Assembly: GCA_030690925.1 (NCBI GenBank)
Contig: JAUYFO010000092.1
Coordinates: 1-25,630 of the forward strand
DNA: 25,630 nt
Origin: Candidatus Moraniibacteriota bacterium
GTDB taxonomy: Bacteria > Patescibacteriota > Minisyncoccia > Moranbacterales > UBA1568
Reading direction: 5' to 3'
Shown in pieces: positions 1-6,975 of the stretch (its first letter is position 1; the number at the start of each line of letters is the position of its first letter). Below the pieces are notes generated by a model, which saw only the letters and a list, made by a program, of their open reading frames with translations, ran no database searches and was not told the origin of the DNA. Made by a program: the position numbers and the translations under genes.

Positions 1-2
1 TT

Positions 3-86
3 TCTGTCGTTGCTATGGCGGTTATATTTTTTCGTCTTTCGGTAGAGTTTGATAAGCTTCGTCGAGCCCGTACCCCACAGGTATAG
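3..86 (+). CDS. C-terminal tail of an upstream membrane protein (partial)
   Basis: One frame is open from the window edge to a TAG at 84-86. It gives a hydrophobic stretch (SVVAMAVIFF) followed by a basic tail (RLSVEFDKLRRARTPQV), which resembles the end of a membrane protein. The other two forward frames stop at 43-45 and 50-52. Only 27 codons are visible, so no function can be assigned and the call rests on composition alone. Confidence 0.35.
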   Translation, partial: SVVAMAVIFFRLSVEFDKLRRARTPQV

Positions 87-152
87 ATTGAAGAAAGTTG
101 GCACAAGCAGTGTTAGATCTTGCCTGCTGGCACACAGAAAAGTAAGTGAAAT

Positions 153-214
153 GCCTCGCTTTCGGCTGGATCGTTCCGGGGGGTTGCCCCACCTTGACTC
201 GAATCGAGACGAGG
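153..214. other. possible structured RNA or leader element
   Basis: The gene-free stretch 87-278 holds a cluster of nested inverted repeats. An outer pair, CCTCG (154-158) with CGAGG (210-214), encloses a GGGG-TTG-CCCC hairpin (180-190) and a CTCG-AAT-CGAG hairpin (198-208). It does not have tRNA arm spacing or a T-loop and I do not recognise a known riboswitch core. It lies upstream of the promoter at 279-307, so it would belong to the upstream transcript or be independent. Nothing else is evident in 87-278. Confidence 0.2.
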
Positions 215-278
215 ACAATCGGTAAGTACCTTTTTTGCTTTTATAGAGCCACTGTATGAGTGATAGAGAATTTTTGTA

Positions 279-307
279 TTGACGAATCAGTCAAAACTTG
301 ATATCCT
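279..307 (+). promoter_or_regulatory. sigma70-type promoter for the lysozyme-like gene
   Basis: TTGACG (279-284), a 17-base spacer and TATCCT (302-307). The predicted start near 314 gives a leader of about 50 bases or more before the gene. It is the only good -35/-10 pair in the first 360 bases. Confidence 0.5.
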
Positions 308-365
308 CTGGAGTACGCTCTTAATAGATTTTTGCTGTTCCGGAGGGGATTGCATGCGGCAATAG

Positions 366-1181
366 GTGGACGGTCACACTATGGGTGATGATGTCAGGAG
401 AGGTAGTTTGCAAGGAGGGCTATCACAACTGAAACGCTTTTCGAAAATATATCCCTTTTTCACCAAAAAAGGCTTTTCTCATTTTACTTTTATTGTGCTT
501 AGTGTGGTCGTGACCTTCCCGGCATTGCCAGAGATTGATATTAAGGAACTCATGGTATCTTCGGAAACCGTCTCAGACGGTAGGGATATCGCAGTGGTTT
601 ACCAGGAGGAATTGTGCCGTTGGCAGAAGGACTTCTCTTTTTTCAGTGACCTGATGAAAGCCAAGAAAACCCCGGGGCAAAGCGCCCCCTGTTCTGAAGA
701 GACGCTCGAGGTACGTTCGGCGGCGGTCGTGAGTCAGCCGGTCAAGAAAAATGCCGAACTGGATGCGCTGATCCGCGAAATGGCGAGTGGCTACCCGATC
801 GAAGTGATGACGTCTGCCATTGCAGAGTATGATCGCAGTGTAGCTGCCCTCCTTGTGGGCATCGCCAAGAAAGAAAGTAACTGGGGCAAGCGGGTGCCGC
901 TGGCTCCTGATGGGACCGATTGTTACAATTATTGGGGCTTCAAAGGAGCGGGGAGCCGCGGGGTGGCGATGGGTCATGGTTGTTTCGGGAGTCCCGAAGA
1001 AGCCGTGCGGGCCGTGGGGAACCGAGTCGCTGAGCTGGTTGATATCAAGCAGACCAGCGAGCCCAAGAACATGATTATATGGAAGTGTGGCTCGAGCTGC
1101 GCGACTCATAGTCCCGAGAGCGTTCGGAAATGGATCAGCGATGTCGATTTGTACTATCGCAAGATTGCTTTGAAACAATAG
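366..1181 (+). CDS. membrane-anchored lysozyme-like (glucosaminidase/muramidase-type) protein
   Basis: The longest frame encodes 271 residues from a GTG at 366. A basic N-terminal segment is followed by one hydrophobic anchor (around FTFIVLSVVVTFPAL), so the C-terminal domain should lie outside the membrane. The last 125 residues look like a lysozyme-fold glycan hydrolase: a helical AIAEYDRSVAALLVGIAKKESNWG segment carries the likely catalytic Glu of KKESNWGK, then CYNYWGFKG, GHGCFGSP and a C-terminal WISDVDLYYRK helix. Peptidoglycan cleavage or remodelling is an inference from this resemblance. The start is unclear: GTG 366 and ATG 381 lack an SD, whereas AAGGAGGG (412-419) is ideally placed for a CTG at 429 that would begin LKRFSKIYPF just before the anchor. 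Confidence 0.7.
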   Translation: MDGHTMGDDVRRGSLQGGLSQLKRFSKIYPFFTKKGFSHFTFIVLSVVVTFPALPEIDIKELMVSSETVSDGRDIAVVYQEELCRWQKDFSFFSDLMKAKKTPGQSAPCSEETLEVRSAAVVSQPVKKNAELDALIREMASGYPIEVMTSAIAEYDRSVAALLVGIAKKESNWGKRVPLAPDGTDCYNYWGFKGAGSRGVAMGHGCFGSPEEAVRAVGNRVAELVDIKQTSEPKNMIIWKCGSSCATHSPESVRKWISDVDLYYRKIALKQ

Positions 1182-1222
1182 TTTCTAGGGGAGTTTGTAG
1201 TTTTTTCACAAAGGAGGAAATG

Positions 1223-1288
1223 ATGAACAATTGTGCGGTATTACTTGTCTTGGGCGATTTTTTTCTGCTGGCCGAAGAACCGTGGTAA
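1223..1288 (+). CDS. possible 21-residue small ORF with a strong SD
   Basis: AAGGAGG (1211-1217) lies 5 bases before ATG 1223 (a second ATG at 1220 is in frame). The peptide is MNNCAVLLVLGDFFLLAEEPW, a short hydrophobic segment with an acidic end, stopping at TAA 1286-1288. This SD is among the best in the window, in a gap with no other use for it. It could be a real tiny membrane peptide or the relic of a longer gene. No homology can be claimed. Confidence 0.3.
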   Translation: MNNCAVLLVLGDFFLLAEEPW

Positions 1289-1322
1289 CACAACCAACAG
1301 GGACGGCAGAGTCATTTTCGAG

Positions 1323-1328
1323 TATAAT
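1323..1328 (+). promoter_or_regulatory. -10 element (TATAAT) upstream of the transporter
   Basis: A perfect TATAAT lies 30 bases before the ATG at 1358, giving a predicted leader of about 20 bases without an SD. No convincing -35 is seen at 16-18 bases upstream, so this is a half-site call. Confidence 0.35.
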
Positions 1329-1357
1329 AGAAAAAGAGCCATTGACTATCTTTTTCT

Positions 1358-2305
1358 ATGACATGGGCACTTGTGGCACTCCTCGGGTATTTCTTTGCCG
1401 CCGTTTCTTCGGTTTTTGATAAATACCTGCTTTCAGATCGCATACCGGCGCCGGCGGTGTATGCTTTTTTTGTTTCACTTTTCAGCCTCTTTACGGTGGT
1501 GTTCATTCCTTTCGGTTTTTCCTTTTCTACGTGGCGTACGACGGGAATACTGCTTTTATCGGGAGTGCTTTTTGTCTATGGTCTGGTCGCTCTCTACACG
1601 GCGGTGAAACAGCACGAGGTATCGCGGGTCGCTCCGCTGGTGGGGGCGGTCATTTCTCTGGTCGCATTTTCAACAGTGTTTCTACCGGGTCTGTTAGAAG
1701 GCAATGTGGAACTATGGCCACTTTTAGCTCTCGGGCTGCTTATCGCTGGTGGGCTGCTTATCTCTTTCGACCTGCCACTGCGTCGCGGAGAGCATATCTC
1801 GAGATTCGTGGTAGTGGCCGGAGTACTTATGGGAGTATCACTTTTGTTACTCAAGGCTGGTTTCGGGGAATCAAATTTCGTGAGCGGTCTGGTCTGGTCA
1901 CGTTTTGGCATGGTGCTGGGCGGATTGTCGCTCCTTTGCATACCGCTCTACCGTAATGATATTGTTGCTCAGTTCAGAGTCTCTGCCAAGAATCCTAAGA
2001 AGAAGAAACGGGCACTAGGTACCAGTGTGCTCTTTCTACTCAACAAGTCGAGTGCTGGCATAGCGAGTTTTTTGGTGACCTACGCCCTTTCCCTGGGTTC
2101 TGTCGCCTTTGTGCAGGCCCTTTCGGGGATGCAGTACGTGTTTATTTTGGTGATGACGTTGGGTCTTTCTTTTCGCTTCCATCATATTTTCGGGGAGCGT
2201 TTATTTTTTTGGGATTGGGTGCAGAAACTAGTAGCGATTCTTATCATCGGAGCCGGGCTGTGGCTAGCGACGATGAGTGGTGTTCCTTTATTATTACCCG
2301 TTTAG
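1358..2305 (+). CDS. EamA/DMT-type ten-helix membrane transporter
   Basis: The protein has 315 residues and about ten strongly hydrophobic segments in two halves, separated by a basic cytoplasmic loop (SAKNPKKKKRALG). This is the size and layout of the drug/metabolite transporter superfamily (EamA-like). The N-terminal YFFAAVSSVFDKYLL and the repeated small-residue helices (ISLVAFSTVFLPGLL, LIAGGLLISF) fit that fold. The family exports or imports small metabolites, and the substrate cannot be read from sequence. There is no SD. It is followed after 7 bases by the glycosidase gene, so the two are probably cotranscribed. Confidence 0.7.
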   Translation: MTWALVALLGYFFAAVSSVFDKYLLSDRIPAPAVYAFFVSLFSLFTVVFIPFGFSFSTWRTTGILLLSGVLFVYGLVALYTAVKQHEVSRVAPLVGAVISLVAFSTVFLPGLLEGNVELWPLLALGLLIAGGLLISFDLPLRRGEHISRFVVVAGVLMGVSLLLLKAGFGESNFVSGLVWSRFGMVLGGLSLLCIPLYRNDIVAQFRVSAKNPKKKKRALGTSVLFLLNKSSAGIASFLVTYALSLGSVAFVQALSGMQYVFILVMTLGLSFRFHHIFGERLFFWDWVQKLVAILIIGAGLWLATMSGVPLLLPV

Positions 2306-2312
2306 TTTTTCT

Positions 2313-3326
2313 ATGAAACAATTGTTTAAAGTCATCGGAAAAGTGTTGCTCTGTGTGATTGTTCTCATCGCGCTTCTTTTTGGTTATTTCAACCTGCCTG
2401 GTCCGGCCCCGCGAGAAGATGTCAATCTTGGTATGACATTCTCATCGCGCTACGCTGAAGGGCTGGGGCTCGACTGGCGCGAGACGTACCTGGCGCTTCT
2501 TGACGATGTGGGGGTGAAAAAAATGCGCCTACCGGTGTACTGGGATCTGATTGAGAAGGAGCGTGGCGTATACGATTTTTCAGAGGTAGACTGGCAATTG
2601 GATGAAGCCGCCAAACGTGGTGTCGAGGTGATTCTGACGGTTGGTATCAAGGTTCCGCGTTGGCCCGAGTGTCATATTCCGGAATGGGTTGGGGATGACC
2701 TAGTATCTCGTCGCGAAGGGATCCTTCCTTTTATCGAGACTACGGTGATACGTTATCAAGAGCATCCGGCTCTTGCGAAGTGGCAGGTTGAGAATGAGCC
2801 GTTCCTTCGTTTTGGTATCTGCCCCCCTTTTGATGTGGCCCTTCTTGAAGAAGAGATAGCGCTTGTGAAACGCTTGGATGCGTCACGACCAGTGTTGTTG
2901 ACGGACAGCGGAGAAATCTCCCTGTGGATTCATGCCGCCGCTCGAGGCGATGAATTTGGTACGACTCTCTATCGTGATATCTATAGCCCAAAAGTTGGCG
3001 GGTATTTCGAGTATCCTATTGGTCCTAACTTCTTTCGTTTCAAGGAGTGGATGGTGCGTCTTTTTACTGATCAGGAAAACTTTATGATCATTGAGCTTCA
3101 GGCTGAGCCGTGGGCGAGCGGCTGGATTGCTGATGTGTCGCTCCAAGAGCAATGGAGAACCATGAACGAGAACAGGCTGGTCGAGAACGTTGATTATGCC
3201 AAGCGAGTCGGTTTTCCCGAAATCTATCTGTGGGGTGGCGAGTGGTGGTATTGGCTCAAGGTGAAAAAGCAGTATCCTGCAGTGTGGGAAACGGGCAAAC
3301 AATTGTTTCAGCAACATCAATTATAA
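2313..3326 (+). CDS. membrane-anchored TIM-barrel glycoside hydrolase (cellulase/GH-A clan-like)
   Basis: The 337-residue protein begins at ATG 2313. An upstream in-frame start at 2277 would overlap the transporter gene and is less likely. Residues 1-25 form a basic-hydrophobic signal anchor (KVIGKVLLCVIVLIALLFGYF). The rest looks like a (beta/alpha)8 clan GH-A glycosidase: the strand motif KMRLPVYWDLIE, then WQVENEPF, whose Glu before Pro (about residue 162) is the expected acid/base, a strand MIIELQAEPW offering the nucleophile Glu (about 261), and an aromatic-rich end (YLWGGEWWYWL). The substrate is unknown; beta-linked glycan is the family expectation. No carbohydrate-binding module or other sugar gene is nearby. 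Confidence 0.7.
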   Translation: MKQLFKVIGKVLLCVIVLIALLFGYFNLPGPAPREDVNLGMTFSSRYAEGLGLDWRETYLALLDDVGVKKMRLPVYWDLIEKERGVYDFSEVDWQLDEAAKRGVEVILTVGIKVPRWPECHIPEWVGDDLVSRREGILPFIETTVIRYQEHPALAKWQVENEPFLRFGICPPFDVALLEEEIALVKRLDASRPVLLTDSGEISLWIHAAARGDEFGTTLYRDIYSPKVGGYFEYPIGPNFFRFKEWMVRLFTDQENFMIIELQAEPWASGWIADVSLQEQWRTMNENRLVENVDYAKRVGFPEIYLWGGEWWYWLKVKKQYPAVWETGKQLFQQHQL

Positions 3327-3345
3327 AAACCACAGAACTCAGAGT

Positions 3346-3428
3346 ACAAAAACCAAACAAAACACAAAATAAAAAAACACAGAAAGTGGATCTTGTGTTC
3401 TGGCCACGGTGCTTTGTTTGGCTTTTGT
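3346..3428. repeat. long imperfect inverted repeat (A/T-rich intergenic hairpin)
   Basis: Positions 3346-3361 pair with 3413-3428 at 15 of 16 bases. Inside, AACACAA (3361-3367) pairs with TTGTGTT (3393-3399). The right flank continues as TTTGAAAATTGT (3431-3442), a 12-base word that recurs on the minus strand in the other intergenic repeat at 8065-8076. It separates the glycosidase from the methyltransferase gene and may act as a weak terminator, but no U-tract follows. Confidence 0.55.
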
Positions 3429-3455
3429 GATTTGAAAATTGTGCCTTGCCCCGTT

Positions 3456-3974
3456 ATGCAAAAATCACTTATCCTTGTCATCCATAACATACGCAGTGCT
3501 CACAATGTCGGTGCCCTGTTTCGTACTGCTGATGGGGCAGGGGTGGGGAGCATTGTGCTCTCTGGCTACACCCCGGTGCCTCCCAAGCAAGACGCGCTCT
3601 ACCTGAGCGACGCTGACAAGGCACTCAAGAAGACCGCCCTGGGAGCAGAGAATACGGTCCCATGGAAGATGGTATCTTCATTGACCAAGACGCTTAACCA
3701 GTTGAAAAAAGAGGGCTATCAGATCGTGGCTCTCGAGCAGCACAAAAAGAGTATCGACTATCGGCGGTATCGTCCAACTGGTCATGTAGCGCTGATGGTT
3801 GGGAATGAGGTGACTGGGGTGGATAGCCGGGTACTGAAGCGTTGTGATTGGATCGTAGAATTGCCGATGCGTGGCCAAAAGAACTCACTTAATGTTGCGG
3901 TCGCCGCAGGCATTGCTCTCTATCAGATAATCAGTACAATAGAGAAAGGAACCCATAAGAAAGAGAATCTATGA
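3456..3974 (+). CDS. SpoU/TrmH-family RNA 2'-O-ribose methyltransferase
   Basis: The 172-residue protein starts at ATG 3456. It shows the three SpoU (SPOUT knot) motifs: motif 1 NIRSAHNVGALFRTADG near the N-terminus with the conserved Asn and Arg, motif 2 VALMVGNEVTGV, and motif 3 LPMRGQKNSLNVAVAAGIAL near the C-terminus forming the trefoil knot that binds S-adenosylmethionine. It lacks the N-terminal substrate-binding extension of RlmB, so it is a minimal TrmH/TrmL-like enzyme that would methylate a ribose in tRNA or rRNA; the target is unknown. Its stop overlaps the next start as ATGA (3971-3974), implying translational coupling. Confidence 0.88.
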   Translation: MQKSLILVIHNIRSAHNVGALFRTADGAGVGSIVLSGYTPVPPKQDALYLSDADKALKKTALGAENTVPWKMVSSLTKTLNQLKKEGYQIVALEQHKKSIDYRRYRPTGHVALMVGNEVTGVDSRVLKRCDWIVELPMRGQKNSLNVAVAAGIALYQIISTIEKGTHKKENL

Positions 3975-4705
3975 CAGCTAAGAAAAAAGATAAAATCGCC
4001 ATTCTTGATATCGACGGAACGATCTTCCGTAAGAATTTGCATTTCGAACTGATCAACGAACTGACCTGGATGAGGGTCTTCCCTCATGAGGCACGTAACG
4101 AACTGACCAGTATCTACACCAACTGGCTGAAACACGAGGGGACCTATGAGGATTACCGTAAGGCCTTGGTCAAGCTCTACTCCGAGCACATCCGCGGCTG
4201 TTCCCAGGAAGCGGTGATCAAGGCGAGTAAACTTCTAGTCCCGTTTCATGCCAAGCGTACTTATATCTACGCCGAACGACTGATCAAAAAACTACGCGAG
4301 GAACACTACCACCTGCTTGTTATTTCAGGATCACCTATCGAGGTGGTGGAGGAATACAACCGTCAGTACCTTAGGTTCGATGCTGCCTTTGGGAGTGTCT
4401 ACGCCGTAGATGAGCAAGGACTCTACACTGGAGAGGCTACCTTCGAGCCCTCACGCAACAAAGGTAGTCTGGTGGAGCAATACCTGTATGAGCACAAGCT
4501 TTCTCTTAAGGACTCCTATGGGGTCGGTGACACGGAGTCTGACATGGGGTTCCTTAAGTTGGTAGAACATCCTATCGCCTTTAACCCCAATCAGAACCTG
4601 AAGGCAGCAGCAGAAGAGCATGGCTGGAAGATCGTCGTAGAAAAGAAGGATGTTATTTATGAAATTAGCGATCACTACTCCCATACATCAAAAGCATCAC
4701 TATGA
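3971..4705 (+). CDS. HAD-superfamily phosphatase, subfamily IB (SerB-like)
   Basis: The 244-residue cytoplasmic protein has all HAD motifs: motif I ILDIDGTIF (nucleophile Asp13, acid/base Asp15), motif II VISGSP, motif III Lys in SRNKGSL, and motif IV GVGDTESDMGFL. An alpha-helical cap lies between motifs I and II, as in the IB group that includes phosphoserine phosphatase and related lipid or sugar phosphatases. The substrate is unknown. The start overlaps the methyltransferase stop and its own stop overlaps the next tiny ORF, so these genes form one coupled operon. Confidence 0.85.
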   Translation: MTAKKKDKIAILDIDGTIFRKNLHFELINELTWMRVFPHEARNELTSIYTNWLKHEGTYEDYRKALVKLYSEHIRGCSQEAVIKASKLLVPFHAKRTYIYAERLIKKLREEHYHLLVISGSPIEVVEEYNRQYLRFDAAFGSVYAVDEQGLYTGEATFEPSRNKGSLVEQYLYEHKLSLKDSYGVGDTESDMGFLKLVEHPIAFNPNQNLKAAAEEHGWKIVVEKKDVIYEISDHYSHTSKASL

Positions 4706-4815
4706 ATCTCAATAGCGCTATCGACAACTTTCTCAAGAAAACCGTGTGGCTGTGGTTGCCATTCTACGCACTCTTTCATTTGATCCATGAGTTTGGAGAA
4801 AGAAAAAAGAAATAG
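4702..4815 (+). CDS. 37-residue small membrane protein
   Basis: The ATG at 4702 overlaps the HAD gene stop (ATGA), the usual sign of translational coupling. The peptide MNLNSAIDNFLKKTVWLWLP continues to a hydrophobic segment and a basic end (HEFGERKKK), stopping at TAG 4813-4815. A single short amphipathic or transmembrane helix with a positive C-terminus fits a small inner-membrane protein. Function is unknown. It overlaps the longer reading of the VanZ gene by 29 bases. Confidence 0.5.
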   Translation: MNLNSAIDNFLKKTVWLWLPFYALFHLIHEFGERKKK

Positions 4816-5227
4816 CCTTGCTATGGTATTTTCCAAATTCTCAGTCTTCTCACAACAGGTTTTGTCGCTCGCTTTGCTTCTTGGGTGGATGGGAGTGATT
4901 TTTGCTTTTTCTTCGCTTTCAGGAGTAGCGACTGTCAGCCCACCACCGCTGTGGTACTTTATCGAACGCAAAGGGGCCCATGTAGTGGAATATGCCGTAC
5001 TCATGTTACTCGCTTTTCGTTTTTTTCGACTGACGTTTACCAAAGAAACCTTTGGGCGTGTTTTTATCTTGGCTGCTCTGTTTTCACTTACTTATGGAGC
5101 CACTGACGAACTCCACCAATTCTTTGTTCCTTTTCGAGGCGCTCATCTGACGGATGTGCTCATTGATGGGGTAGGGGTTCTCTGTATGGGGGCAGTAATC
5201 ATCTTTTTTCAAAAAACAAAAGACTGA
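4787..5227 (+). CDS. VanZ-like family membrane protein
   Basis: The 146-residue protein has four hydrophobic segments and the VanZ signature: KGAHVVEYAVLMLL in the middle and, near the end, ATDELHQFFVPFRGAHLTDV followed by LIDGVGV. VanZ proteins are small membrane proteins named from teicoplanin resistance clusters, but most stand alone and their biochemical role is unknown. An alternative start at ATG 4823 would avoid overlap with the small ORF before it and still keep the first helix. Neither start has an SD. It is the last gene of the coupled 3456-5227 group. Confidence 0.8.
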   Translation: MSLEKEKRNSLAMVFSKFSVFSQQVLSLALLLGWMGVIFAFSSLSGVATVSPPPLWYFIERKGAHVVEYAVLMLLAFRFFRLTFTKETFGRVFILAALFSLTYGATDELHQFFVPFRGAHLTDVLIDGVGVLCMGAVIIFFQKTKD

Positions 5228-5258
5228 CCTGTGTAGAGAAGTATGAATACGAAAGAAA

Positions 5259-6236
5259 ATGTTTGAATCTATGAAAGAATTGCTTACAAGTGGTCAGATG
5301 AATGCTGCCGAGAGGTCGCTAGATCGCTTGTTTTCTGGCCATGTTAAGTCTGTTGCCGTGAATCAGGGAGAGCAGGACTTAATCGCTATTAGCGACGGAG
5401 AAACAAAAGACCAGCAGGCTGTTGCGAGCGTGCTGAAGAAAATAGAATTCATTCCTCGACGATTAGAAATAGTAGATGCTCTTGCAGTCGGAGCCGATTC
5501 TTTCGAGAATGCTATTTTGATCTCAAATCAGGGGAAAGACTTTACCCATAAAAGAAGAATAGGTAATTTTACGTATACTTTTCTTTTTGAGCGAGATGAT
5601 AAAAAAGGGATGTATCAAGTGACTTTTACGACGGAGGAGGCTAGATATGCTTTGGTAAATCAGGGATTGGCGGAGTTTCGAAAAATAATGGACACCGTGG
5701 TAGAGATGCTCGAGAAAATAAAAGAAAACGACAAGTCTTTTGAAGGGATTAAGTTTAGTGGGATGAAAGATAGTACTACTCTAGAGGAACGAGATAGGCT
5801 CTTATCGGAAAAAGAAGAGATAATCCAATTCCTTATGGCTACCTTCGAAAAAACTCCGGAGCAATATGAAGGATTTTCCTTTTATGATGGATATGGCAAT
5901 AGCCTGAATTATGAAAGCGGTCAACTCATCCGCACGTACGAGAATAAAGAGAAGAATGGTTTGAAGAATTCTATCAGAGGTTTTTTACAGAAGTTTTTCT
6001 CCAGAGAAAAAGATACCCGATCCTTTCCTTTGGATAGAGATGTATTGCGTAGTATGACAACGAGAGAAAGTATTACCCTCTTGCGTTATTTGGGGTATAT
6101 GGAAAAGGAAAAAAAAGATACAGAGATTGTTGGTACACAAAGAAAAAATGCCTATGTTTGGTATCTCAAAAAAAGACTGCCAGATAGTCGCGTGATACAA
6201 AATGAGAAGTCAGGAGAGGTCTTCTTATATGTTTAG
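5259..6236 (+). CDS. hypothetical protein, unrecognised
   Basis: This is a 325-residue soluble, highly charged protein with no signal peptide or membrane segment. It appears to have an N-terminal alpha/beta region (FESMKELLTSGQMNAAERSLD and strands to about residue 110), a central helical and probably coiled-coil part rich in Glu and Lys (about 130-200), and a C-terminal region with basic patches (LQKFFSREKDTRSF, TQRKNAYVWYLKKRL) that could contact nucleic acid. I do not recognise the family. Base composition is more A/T-rich than the neighbours, which may indicate a recently acquired accessory gene. It ends at a strong terminator facing rplT. Confidence 0.6.
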   Translation: MFESMKELLTSGQMNAAERSLDRLFSGHVKSVAVNQGEQDLIAISDGETKDQQAVASVLKKIEFIPRRLEIVDALAVGADSFENAILISNQGKDFTHKRRIGNFTYTFLFERDDKKGMYQVTFTTEEARYALVNQGLAEFRKIMDTVVEMLEKIKENDKSFEGIKFSGMKDSTTLEERDRLLSEKEEIIQFLMATFEKTPEQYEGFSFYDGYGNSLNYESGQLIRTYENKEKNGLKNSIRGFLQKFFSREKDTRSFPLDRDVLRSMTTRESITLLRYLGYMEKEKKDTEIVGTQRKNAYVWYLKKRLPDSRVIQNEKSGEVFLYV

Positions 6237-6248
6237 TGTCGAAAAATA

Positions 6249-6277
6249 GAAAACCGCTCTTACATAGAGCGGTTTTC
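6249..6277. terminator. bidirectional rho-independent terminator
   Basis: A perfect 12-bp stem (6249-6260 with 6266-6277) with a TACAT loop. The arms are GAAAACCGCTCT and AGAGCGGTTTTC, so a T-run lies at the 3' side on both strands. It separates the convergent orphan gene (plus) and rplT (minus). Confidence 0.9.
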
Positions 6278-6297
6278 TTTCAAGAGGAGGGTATTCT

Positions 6298-6642
6298 TTA
6301 TCGGACCTTCTCAATCAAGGTCTTGAAAGTGGCTTCGTTTTCTACAGCCATCTGAGACAGGACTTTACGATCGAGAGCGATGTTCTTGGTGGTTTGGAGA
6401 GCGATGAAAGCACTGTACTTGATACCATGAAGACGGAGTGCGGTGTTGAGGCGGGTGATCCACAGGCTGCGAAAGGTGCGTTTTTTGGCACGGCGATCAC
6501 GATGGGCATACTTACCAGCTTTGATCACAGCTTCCTTGGCTTTGGTAAACAGGTTCTTGCGTCCCCAACGGAAACCTTTGGCCGCTTTCAAAATATTCTT
6601 GTGGCGTTTCTTGGTCATGACACCACGCTTTACTCTCGTCAT
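6298..6642 (-). CDS. rplT: 50S ribosomal protein L20
   Basis: The 114-residue basic protein starts MTRVKRGVMTKKRHKNILKA and contains the conserved GFRWGRKNLFTKAKEAVIKAG and RDRRAKKRTFRSLWITRLN of L20, close to the normal length of about 117. L20 binds 23S rRNA domain II early in large-subunit assembly, and in several bacteria represses its own operon. It is the last gene of the infC-rpmI-rplT operon, 30 bases after rpmI. Only a weak GAGA-type SD precedes it. Confidence 0.97.
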   Translation of the reverse strand: MTRVKRGVMTKKRHKNILKAAKGFRWGRKNLFTKAKEAVIKAGKYAHRDRRAKKRTFRSLWITRLNTALRLHGIKYSAFIALQTTKNIALDRKVLSQMAVENEATFKTLIEKVR

Positions 6643-6672
6643 ACGATTCTCTTTAAATGGAATTACTGGATG

Positions 6673-6879
6673 CTACTTGGTGCGAGCATATGGGATAGCG
6701 CGGCGGATGTTCTGCTCTTCAGTCTTGAAAATGCTCTGGTCCTTGCGCTTCGAGCGAGTCTCGTCGCCGGTATTGCGCGAGTTGTAGTGGTTCTGACCAC
6801 TGGCGCGACGCTTCAGCTTTCCGGTCCCGGTCACCTTGACTTTCTTGGCAACCGATTTCCTTGTTTTCATCTTGGGCAT
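6673..6879 (-). CDS. rpmI: 50S ribosomal protein L35
   Basis: I place the start at the ATG at 6879, giving MPKMKTRKSVAKKVKVTGTG, which matches the invariant L35 beginning; a start 36 bases upstream (6915) would add a non-homologous tail. The 68-residue product is basic and ends IRRAIPYARTK. L35 is a small component of the large ribosomal subunit. It lies between infC and rplT, the widely conserved order. There is no clear SD. Confidence 0.95.
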   Translation of the reverse strand: MPKMKTRKSVAKKVKVTGTGKLKRRASGQNHYNSRNTGDETRSKRKDQSIFKTEEQNIRRAIPYARTK

Positions 6880-6975
6880 AGATCTGGGAGCTGACAACTG
6901 TGCAGCCGACAACATTTTTCCGATTAATGTGCGACTTGGTTGCTGGCTGTTAATTGGTTACTGCTGATTGATAGG

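Noticed and set aside
164..172. GGCTGGATC, as found near the 3' end of 16S rRNA
   Set aside because: Only nine bases match and the flanks (GTTCCGGGG) do not continue as 16S, so this is not an rRNA fragment.
153..214. tRNA gene
   Set aside because: The outer stem and inner hairpins look cloverleaf-like, but arm lengths, the T-loop and a CCA-adjacent acceptor do not fit on either strand.
573..1178. 201-residue minus-strand ORF
   Set aside because: It is antisense to the lysozyme-like domain, whose conserved motifs are on the plus strand.
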